Shown: piece after piece, positions 1-5,100 of the stretch
How positions within the stretch are numbered: the stretch's first letter is position 1
Layout: each line of letters starts with the position of its first letter
Assembly (NCBI GenBank): GCA_040080075.1
Contig: JBEBJD010000127.1
Coordinates: 1-5,100, forward strand
Reading direction: 5' to 3'
DNA length: 5,100 nt
Source of the DNA: JANNFX01 sp040080075
GTDB lineage: Bacteria; Pseudomonadota; Alphaproteobacteria; Rhizobiales; Hyphomicrobiaceae
Made by a program: the position numbers and the translations under genes
The notes under the pieces: generated by a model
What the model was told of the DNA's origin: nothing
What the model saw: the letters and a program-made list of their open reading frames with translations, nothing else
Database searches by the model: none

Positions 1-2159
1 ATCTCAATATCATTGCTGGAGTTGACCAACTTTGGGACACAGGCAGCGCGGTGGGCTCGGACGCTGGCAACGCAACCAGCGGCCGCCTGGAACTCGACTC
101 TGCCGTGCGCGCGGGAAGCATTGTTGTTGAGAACCGTGGAGCACTCGAGGGCGATGTGGACACCAATGTCTGTCCACAAGACGCGACGTGCGACTACGGC
201 CACGTCTCCGGCCTCAAACGGCAAGCTTCGCGCGCCATCTACGACATCCCCGGCGAGCAAATCCGCATTCTGGCTGGCGATACCGATGCTCTCTCAGTTC
301 CCCTCCAGCGTTCGACAGAAGTACTTGGACTATCGATTGAAAAGTCGCCCGGCAAACTCAATCCCGGCGAGAATATCACGTCGGCCGGCGCGGGTTCCTT
401 CAGGTTGGAAAGGGCATCGAGTGTCGATGTTATGATCAATGGAGCCGTCGTACAGCGTCTGCAGTTGCGTCCAGGCAACTACAATCTGCGCGATCTGCCG
501 CTTACCACTGGCGCTAACGATATTGAGTTGACCATCACCGCTGACAACGGCGAGCGCCAGACCCTGTCATTTTCGGCTTATTCAGACCAGAAGCTCCTCG
601 CTGCCGGCAAGAGTGAATGGGCCCTGGCGGCAGGGTTGCCTTCCTATTTGATGGATAACGAGCGCACGTATAGTGACGGCAGCTACCTTGGTACGGGCTT
701 CTTTAGATATGGCATTAGAGACGGCCTGACAGGCGATGCCGATCTGCAGGGCGATGCCACCGTCATCATGGGTGGCGTTGGGGTTGCCATCGATACCAAT
801 CTGGGGATCGTTGGATTGCACGGCGCTGGATCGAAGGGATCGGCCGGCACCGGCGTCGCCGCTGACCTCACCTGGAGCCTTGCCAATTTCAAAGGTTTTA
901 CCGAAGAGCGCGGTGAGAGTCTCCATTTCAATGCCGAATATCGCAGCACCGATTTCCATACGCCCGGAGAGAGCTTGAACGGAGCAGACGGTATCCTGTA
1001 TCCCGAGTTCAATTACTGGCTCAGGCTGAACGGTTCTTACTCCGCGCCCGTGACCGGCGACATAACCGCCACTGTCTCGGGCCGCTATCAGTTTGGCGAT
1101 GAAGACCGTGAGACACCAGGGGTACAGGCAAACTCCGGCGACCGCTACGGCGTTGATCTAACGCTGTCATCGGCACTTACGCCAACCGAGAACGCAAATC
1201 TGCTCACGGGCTATTCGAACGAAATTTATGTGCGCGACGCCAAGAAAGACCTGACCCAGGACGCAGACTTCCGCGTGGCACTGCGCTTCAATGTGCGCCC
1301 CGATGAAAAGAGCTCTGTCGTTGCCGGATACGATACACTTGGTCAGCAGACGGCCGTCTCAGGTTATCGCGGCGAAGGCTCGGGTGTGGGCCGTTGGGAT
1401 ACCAGCATCGACGTGCAAAACCGCGGCTATGAGGAAACCGGAAGCATCAACGCCTCCGCCGGTTATCGCGGCAATCGCGGGGAATTGCGCCTTTCGCATT
1501 TTGCCGATGCCAAGAGTATCAATCTTGGAACGCTCGACGGCGACGTGACGCGCCAGCGCACATCACTGCGGGCTGGAACGTCGATTGCATTTGCCGGCAG
1601 CAAGGTTGCCATCGGCGCGCCAATCCGGGGCGGTGCATTCGCGATCGTGGCACCGCACGAAAGCATCGCCGGCAAGGACGTCACTGTAGGCACCACCGAA
1701 GACGTGCGGGCCGTTGCCGACCAGCTTGGCAATGGGCTTGTATCCGATCTTCCCGCCTATCTGCCAGCGTCGATCTCTGTCGACGTCGAAGATTTACCCA
1801 TTGGCTACAGTCTCGGCAGCGGCGCATTCGATACTTTCGCACCATACAAGGGTGGCTACGCCATCGAAGTCGGCTCGGCTTATTCTGTGTCGGTCTATGG
1901 CACGATGGTCATGGCGGACGGTCAGCCGGTATCCCTGATTACGGGATTGGCCTATCCCGAGGGCCAGCCCGGCAAAAAGGTCAGCATCTTTACTAATGCC
2001 GAGGGTCGTTTTGGTGCCGAAGGCTTGGCCCCCGGCCGCTGGATCGCCGACATGGCGACAGAAGGGGCGCCGACGCACTTCATCATCGACGTACCCGAAG
2101 GCACCAACGGCCTGGTCAAGGCCGGCACTCTGCAACCTTCTGAAGGATCTTCGCAATGA
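1..2159 (+). CDS. Chaperone-usher outer-membrane usher protein, Csu (CsuD-like) type, 5'-truncated by window edge
   Basis: Outer-membrane usher that would form the beta-barrel pore through which chaperone-bound pilins are assembled and secreted. The frame is open from base 3, and the 16 codons before the GTG at 51 continue the same protein, so that GTG is not the start. About 718 residues are visible; full ushers run about 800-850, so the N-terminal periplasmic domain and signal peptide are missing. At roughly bases 399-600 sits the plug-type segment: FRLERASSVDVMINGAVV, then a PGNYNLRDLP motif and a GANDIELTI strand, the pattern seen in PapC/FimD-family ushers. Alternating polar/hydrophobic barrel strands fill about 600-1650. 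From about 1740 come a linker (SDLPAYLPASISVDVEDLP) and the C-terminal domain (about 1890-2156) with GGYAIEVGSAYSVSVYGT, NAEGRFGAEGLAPG and a terminal beta strand, typical of CsuD-like ushers. It ends in TGA overlapping the next gene's ATG by 4 bp. The family call is firm; the Csu subtype rests on the C-terminal pattern and the spore-coat-U neighbour. Confidence 0.93.
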   Translation, partial: LNIIAGVDQLWDTGSAVGSDAGNATSGRLELDSAVRAGSIVVENRGALEGDVDTNVCPQDATCDYGHVSGLKRQASRAIYDIPGEQIRILAGDTDALSVPLQRSTEVLGLSIEKSPGKLNPGENITSAGAGSFRLERASSVDVMINGAVVQRLQLRPGNYNLRDLPLTTGANDIELTITADNGERQTLSFSAYSDQKLLAAGKSEWALAAGLPSYLMDNERTYSDGSYLGTGFFRYGIRDGLTGDADLQGDATVIMGGVGVAIDTNLGIVGLHGAGSKGSAGTGVAADLTWSLANFKGFTEERGESLHFNAEYRSTDFHTPGESLNGADGILYPEFNYWLRLNGSYSAPVTGDITATVSGRYQFGDEDRETPGVQANSGDRYGVDLTLSSALTPTENANLLTGYSNEIYVRDAKKDLTQDADFRVALRFNVRPDEKSSVVAGYDTLGQQTAVSGYRGEGSGVGRWDTSIDVQNRGYEETGSINASAGYRGNRGELRLSHFADAKSINLGTLDGDVTRQRTSLRAGTSIAFAGSKVAIGAPIRGGAFAIVAPHESIAGKDVTVGTTEDVRAVADQLGNGLVSDLPAYLPASISVDVEDLPIGYSLGSGAFDTFAPYKGGYAIEVGSAYSVSVYGTMVMADGQPVSLITGLAYPEGQPGKKVSIFTNAEGRFGAEGLAPGRWIADMATEGAPTHFIIDVPEGTNGLVKAGTLQPSEGSSQ
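2142..2147 (+). promoter_or_regulatory. Ribosome binding site of the spore-coat-U adhesin gene
   Basis: GAAGGA lies 8 nt before the ATG at 2156, inside the last codons of the usher gene. It supports this ATG as the start and, with the ATGA overlap, suggests translational coupling of the usher and tip-protein genes. Confidence 0.7.
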
Positions 2160-3175
2160 AACGGTCATTTCGATGGATCGCGGTCATCGGTGGGCTTCTT
2201 ACAACAGCGCTCTTGTCAGTACCGGCCCATGCACGCTGCACGATTAATGCCGCGGGGATATCGATAACGCCAGTCACCGCAAGCACGGGCACCTACACGC
2301 CACCCACCGCGCCAACGGCTCAGTCCGTGACGTTCACGGTCGCCGGGACCTATAATTCGACAACCAATACCAACCGCATATGTACCGTGGCTATCTCATT
2401 CAATCGGGCCAGCCTTCCCGCTTCCATGGCGCGATCGGGCGGCGGCGCGACCATGCCCTACACAATCCGATCGACGGCTGGAGGCGGCAATACGCTGCTG
2501 TATACGGGTGGAGGACTTCCGGCTGCGTCCAATATCGTGTCTTTCTCATTCAATCAGGCTGGTACATTCCTCACCAACCAACCATTCAGTGTCAATTTGA
2601 CCGCCTTCTTTCTTGCCCAACCCGGCTCGCCCCAGCGTTCTGGCAGCTACAGCGACGCGCCAACGGTTCACATCTTCAATGTCCGGCAAGGAACCGGCGC
2701 TCTGACCGACTTGGCGACCCGCGCCTTCACCGTGACAGGAACCGTCAATCAAGCCTGCACAATCGGCGGCGTATCTACGCCCACAGCCGATACGGCAACG
2801 ATCCCGGTTAGTTCGGTCGGCGTTGTCGACACCACTCCCATTGCCAAGTCCTATTTGACTGTGGTGTGCAACAACTTGACTAACCTTCAGGTCACGTCAC
2901 AAGGCGGAGCCGTCAAGCGAGCCACCGCCGCACCCAGCGGGCTGACCAACATCATCAATTACTCGGCGTCGGCGTCATTTTCGGGGGCGGCCTCTACGCT
3001 CAACACCGCCACCATCCCTGGCGCAACAGGGTCTGAGGCGGGGACCATAGGCACAACAAGTTCCAGCACACCAACGGGTACGGTTTCGGTGACGATTACA
3101 CCGCAGACTGCGTCCCAGCCATTGGTTCAGGGAAGTTATGCCGACACCCTGCGTATAACTTTGACACCGCAGTAA
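2156..3175 (+). CDS. Two-domain spore coat protein U (SCPU) family protein, probable Csu-type pilus tip adhesin (CsuE-like)
   Basis: Secreted 339-residue protein, probably the tip adhesin of the pilus exported by the upstream usher. Residues 1-26 are a Sec signal peptide: basic MKRSFR, a hydrophobic core, and AHA as a likely cleavage site before R27-C28. Two spore-coat-U-like domains follow. Domain 1 (about 27-175) starts RCTINAAGISI and ends near GSYSDAPTVHIF. Domain 2 (about 195-339) starts with NQACTIGG and ends with the family hallmark QGSYADTLRITLTP. Each domain has one cysteine pair (C28/C76 and C201/C238), suggesting one disulfide per domain. Structural pilins of this family have a single domain, while the Acinetobacter CsuE tip protein is about this length with an N-terminal binding domain plus a C-terminal pilin domain and is encoded just after the usher CsuD. 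That context drives the adhesin inference; binding target is unknown. The start is set by the GAAGGA site, the signal peptide and the 4-bp overlap. No terminator is evident in the 26-bp gap to the convergent gene. Confidence 0.9.
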   Translation: MKRSFRWIAVIGGLLTTALLSVPAHARCTINAAGISITPVTASTGTYTPPTAPTAQSVTFTVAGTYNSTTNTNRICTVAISFNRASLPASMARSGGGATMPYTIRSTAGGGNTLLYTGGGLPAASNIVSFSFNQAGTFLTNQPFSVNLTAFFLAQPGSPQRSGSYSDAPTVHIFNVRQGTGALTDLATRAFTVTGTVNQACTIGGVSTPTADTATIPVSSVGVVDTTPIAKSYLTVVCNNLTNLQVTSQGGAVKRATAAPSGLTNIINYSASASFSGAASTLNTATIPGATGSEAGTIGTTSSSTPTGTVSVTITPQTASQPLVQGSYADTLRITLTPQ

Positions 3176-3201
3176 CCGCACCGGCTAAATGCCCGGATCA
3201 C

Positions 3202-3837
3202 TTAGTCTTCATCTGCTCTATCCCGGCCGCTGCCCGCCGCCGGCTTCTGTTCCGCTATGGCTTCGGACTGGCTCGCCGCTTGGGACTGCTTCAGCCGAAA
3301 AGCCTCTGCATCGCCATAGTCGACGAAGGTGCCGTAATAGGGATGTGCGGATAGCACCCGGCGCGCGTGCTTAATGGGGCACCAGTGTTGTTCGGTCCGC
3401 GCCGCCACTTCACGCACAAAGGCGATGATTCCGTTGGCGTAAGAACAGTAAGCACAGTTCAATTTTTCGACCGCATTGAGATATGCCAATCCCTGACGGT
3501 CGAAAATCAGGTAATCGCTGCGACGGACTTTGGCGATACCGTAGACTGGAAAACACACGGCTTGATAAATGCTCACCATCAGATCGAGCAGGCACAAGGG
3601 TATTATCAGGCCGTAGATAAGAGGGCCAGTCAGCACGGAGAGCGGCCGGGCATTGAGGATATATGTGATGAGACCTGTCCGAAGTTCCCTGTGCCGCCGC
3701 GCGATCTCCTGCTCGAAAATTATGCGCCCCTGCGAGAGCTGGAAGTTGAGGTTGGCGCGGCTCTTGGCAAACTCCGCCTCTAGGTCGGACTCGAGCGCCT
3801 TTATCCGTTCAATCAGTTCAACGATCTGCTCATTCAT
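3202..3837 (-). CDS. Conserved-looking membrane-anchored protein of unknown function with CxxC and CPxxH motifs
   Basis: I do not recognise a named family. The 211-residue product starts MNEQIVELIERIKALESD. Residues 1-55 are heptad-like and strongly charged, a probable coiled coil. Residues about 57-101 are two closely spaced hydrophobic stretches (around LSVLTGPLIYGLIIPLCLL and MVSIYQAVCFPVYG), probably a membrane hairpin or one long anchor. Residues 105-180 form a compact part with C128-A-Y-C131, then EQHWCPIKHARR (C153, H157). The tail after 182 is low-complexity, charged and probably disordered. Three cysteines and a histidine so spaced could bind a metal or form a redox site, but this is inference. 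The start at 3837 is chosen because AAGGAG sits 6 nt upstream; a longer in-frame reading to 3999 adds 54 residues of shadow-like sequence. The gene converges on the pilus operon with a 26-bp gap, so it is not part of that operon. Coding reality is well supported by start signal and protein organisation. Confidence 0.85.
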   Translation of the reverse strand: MNEQIVELIERIKALESDLEAEFAKSRANLNFQLSQGRIIFEQEIARRHRELRTGLITYILNARPLSVLTGPLIYGLIIPLCLLDLMVSIYQAVCFPVYGIAKVRRSDYLIFDRQGLAYLNAVEKLNCAYCSYANGIIAFVREVAARTEQHWCPIKHARRVLSAHPYYGTFVDYGDAEAFRLKQSQAASQSEAIAEQKPAAGSGRDRADED

Positions 3838-3843
3838 TTCCTG

Positions 3844-3849
3844 CTCCTT
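3844..3849 (-). promoter_or_regulatory. Ribosome binding site fixing the start of the 211-residue membrane protein
   Basis: On the minus strand AAGGAG is followed by 6 nt and then ATG at 3837. This near-consensus Shine-Dalgarno site decides the start against the longer in-frame candidate at 3999, which would overlap the adaptor remnant on the other strand. Confidence 0.8.
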
Positions 3850-3904
3850 GCAGACCGCTCCGGCTTGGCCTGTCGGGGCCGGTAGAACCTGTTTAACCCA
3901 GTTT

Positions 3905-3949
3905 GGCTTCCCGCGCACCAAATGTGCCCGCCACAAATTTAAGGAAGCC
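3905..3949. repeat. Nested inverted repeat in the intergenic region
   Basis: GGCTTCC at 3905-3911 pairs with GGAAGCC at 3943-3949 (7 of 7, 31 bp apart). Inside it GCAC at 3915-3918 pairs with GTGC at 3924-3927 (5-base loop). The structure lies 68-112 bp upstream of the minus-strand start at 3837 and directly before the adaptor remnant. It could be an operator, a leader structure, a scar at a rearrangement joint, or chance. Confidence 0.4.
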
Positions 3950-3950
3950 C

Positions 3951-4139
3951 GTGCAGTCCGTGAATGAGATTGTTTTCGTGGCCAGGCGGGGGCGGGCAAC
4001 GGAGCGTATCGTCAAGACTGGTGAACGCAACGCTTCGGTGGCGCAAGTGCTAGACGGCCTGACGGAGACCGACACAATTATCCTTCATCCCAGCGACCGG
4101 GTCGCTGAGGGCGTTCGCGTGCGTGACCGGGACTCATGA
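3951..4139 (+). pseudogene. C-terminal remnant of an efflux periplasmic adaptor (HlyD/MacA-like membrane fusion protein)
   Basis: The frame encodes about 60 residues that read like the very end of an RND/ABC efflux adaptor: a strand NEIVFVARRGRATER, then IVKTGERN, VAQVLDGLTETDTIILHPSD and a closing RVAEGVRVRDRD. In intact adaptors (about 350-450 residues) this is the membrane-proximal C-terminal domain; the biotin/lipoyl-like, hairpin and beta-barrel parts that must precede it are absent. Upstream of about 3951 the frame no longer resembles the family and runs into the promoter side of the minus-strand gene. No transporter gene follows; the next gene is on the other strand. The best reading is a remnant of a deleted efflux operon. 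AAGGAA at 3941-3946 stands 4 nt before a GTG at 3951, so a 62-residue peptide could still be translated, but a functional role is not supported. The exact left limit of homology is uncertain. Confidence 0.6.
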
Positions 4140-4186
4140 TTTATAAGTGGACTGCGAACGCCGGTGGGTCATGTCACGGCAGCCAA

Positions 4187-5100
4187 TCAGTTGAACTTGA
4201 TTAAAAGCCCAATCCATGCCGCCGCCAAGACGAGGATGAGCCCGGGCACCACCCGAAGTGCAAAGGCTCTACTGCCGCTCGCGATTGCGAGAGCAATCTT
4301 GGTTATGGAGTTTGTGGTAAAGCCGGCGAGAATGGGTATGCACGCATCCTGAGCGGGCATCTTTCCAGCGGCCACCAGAGAAGCCATAGAAATCGCTGCG
4401 GAGTGGGTGTCGGCAAAGCCCGCCAAAGCTGCCGCGGCCAGCAAACCGTTGTCACCGAACCAGGTCTTCAATGCCGCCGCCGCAATCAAGATCACGGCCA
4501 GGGTGGCGGCAAACAACAGTGCGGCTTCCAAGCTGAAAGCCTCGCCTGGGGTCACAGGTGAATCAGGGACCGGGCCTGTCAACCGGAATGCAAAGAGCAG
4601 CCCATACCCGGCCGCTGCCAAGCCTGCCAATATAAGCGGAGCTGACAGCATAGCGAGGGCCGCCGGACTCGTGGCTCCCACCACAATAAAAATTTGAACG
4701 ACTGTAGCAACCGTGGACAGCACCGCTCCCCCCGCAGCAGGGCCGAGCAAGCGCGGATCTTCAACCGCGCGAGTTCCCATTGCCGCTATCGTTGCGCTAC
4801 TCGACACAAATCCCGAGGCAAAACCTGCAACCGGCAATCCAAGCTTCGATCCCAACGCGCGCACGGCGATATACCCGCCTGCGCTGATTGCCATAATGAT
4901 GACAGCAATCGACCAAATGGATCGCGGGTTAATTGCATCGAAAGGACCCATAAAGCGGTCAGGGATAACAGGCCAAATGACCAAAGTAGCGGCGGCAAAG
5001 ATCAGAGCCGATCGCAACTCGGATTGCGTCAGAACATCGCGCACAAACCAGTGCAGCGGCGCGCGGGCTGCCAGAAGTACGGCCAGGATAACACCAAGGG
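4187..5100 (-). CDS. MgtC/SapB-type membrane protein, DUF4010 C-terminal part; N-terminus beyond window edge
   Basis: Polytopic inner-membrane protein of unknown transport or sensing role. The frame stays open from base 5100; the in-frame GTG at 5044 is internal, since the preceding codons (LGVILAVLLAARAPLHWF) continue a membrane helix and match how this family leads into LTQSELRSALIFAAATLV. About 304 codons are visible, with some nine or ten hydrophobic segments. Family-like signatures are RSIWSIAVIIMAISAGGY, the GFVSSSATIAAMG motif (about 4775-4813), LAGFADTHSAAISMASL (around 4394-4426) and GFTTNSITKIALAIASG (about 4277-4324), in the order expected of DUF4010. In such proteins a roughly 130-residue MgtC/SapB domain precedes this part, so the missing portion is probably that domain. 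MgtC relatives are linked to magnesium limitation and virulence, but the function of DUF4010 is not established. The gene ends in TGA at 4187-4189, 47 bp from the end of the adaptor remnant on the other strand. Confidence 0.88.
   Translation of the reverse strand, partial: LGVILAVLLAARAPLHWFVRDVLTQSELRSALIFAAATLVIWPVIPDRFMGPFDAINPRSIWSIAVIIMAISAGGYIAVRALGSKLGLPVAGFASGFVSSSATIAAMGTRAVEDPRLLGPAAGGAVLSTVATVVQIFIVVGATSPAALAMLSAPLILAGLAAAGYGLLFAFRLTGPVPDSPVTPGEAFSLEAALLFAATLAVILIAAAALKTWFGDNGLLAAAALAGFADTHSAAISMASLVAAGKMPAQDACIPILAGFTTNSITKIALAIASGSRAFALRVVPGLILVLAAAWIGLLIKFN

Larger units (their letters stand above)
3838..3950. other. Intergenic region between divergent minus-strand gene and adaptor remnant
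   Basis: This stretch should hold the promoter of the minus-strand membrane-protein gene, but I see no convincing -35/-10 pair. It contains a GC-rich 5-bp stem (CCGGC at 3860-3864 with GCCGG at 3878-3882) in the likely leader and the nested inverted repeat at 3905-3949. Nothing coding is supported here. Confidence 0.4.

Noticed and set aside
13..435. 140-codon open frame on the + strand in another phase
   Set aside because: Overlaps the usher frame, which carries clear family motifs over the same bases; the alternative product is low-complexity and featureless.
1794..2168. 124-codon open frame on the - strand
   Set aside because: Antisense shadow of the usher's C-terminal domain; no recognisable protein features.
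3176..3201. Possible bidirectional terminator between the convergent genes
   Set aside because: Only a 4-bp CCGG/CCGG pairing and no T-run on either strand; not enough for a terminator call.
3367..3783. 138-codon open frame on the + strand
   Set aside because: Lies wholly antisense to the 211-residue membrane-protein gene, which has a strong ribosome binding site and sensible protein organisation; the + translation has no recognisable features.
3838..3999. 54-residue N-terminal extension of the minus-strand membrane protein
   Set aside because: The extension is compositionally odd, overlaps the adaptor remnant on the other strand and has no better start signal than the AAGGAG-preceded ATG at 3837.
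4140..4186. Stem GCCGGTG/CACGGC as a terminator of the DUF4010 gene
   Set aside because: The stem needs a bulge and is not followed by a T-run in the minus-strand direction.

Overview
The window looks like a chromosomal piece of a moderately GC-rich Gram-negative bacterium. An alphaproteobacterium of the Hyphomicrobiales type is the best guess from codon use, the protein flavour and the Csu-type pilus genes, but no rRNA or marker gene confirms this. I found no tRNA, CRISPR array, insertion sequence or phage gene.

Left half (1-3175, + strand): the 3' end of a chaperone-usher pilus operon of the Csu / spore-coat-U (archaic) type. The first gene is an outer-membrane usher whose 5' end lies off the left edge. 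It runs by a 4-bp ATGA overlap into a secreted two-domain spore-coat-U protein that closes the operon. The position after the usher, the 339-residue length and the two-domain layout match the tip adhesin CsuE. The periplasmic chaperone and major pilin genes are presumably upstream. The usher would be the outer-membrane secretion pore and the second protein the pilus tip.

Middle (3202-4139): a convergent minus-strand gene for an unrecognised 211-residue membrane-anchored protein. It has an N-terminal coiled coil, a hydrophobic hairpin and a conserved-looking CxxC...CPxxH cytosolic or periplasmic part. Upstream of it is about 110 bp with small inverted repeats. Then comes a plus-strand fragment that reads as the last ~60 residues of an efflux periplasmic adaptor (HlyD/MacA-like membrane fusion protein) with no body and no transporter partner, so it is most likely a decayed remnant.

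Right end (4187-5100, - strand): the C-terminal 304 codons of a polytopic membrane protein with the DUF4010 domain, normally fused behind an MgtC/SapB domain. Its N-terminus lies beyond the right edge.

No clearly new multi-gene system is visible. The items most worth a second look are the cysteine-containing 211-residue membrane protein and the orphan adaptor tail next to it.
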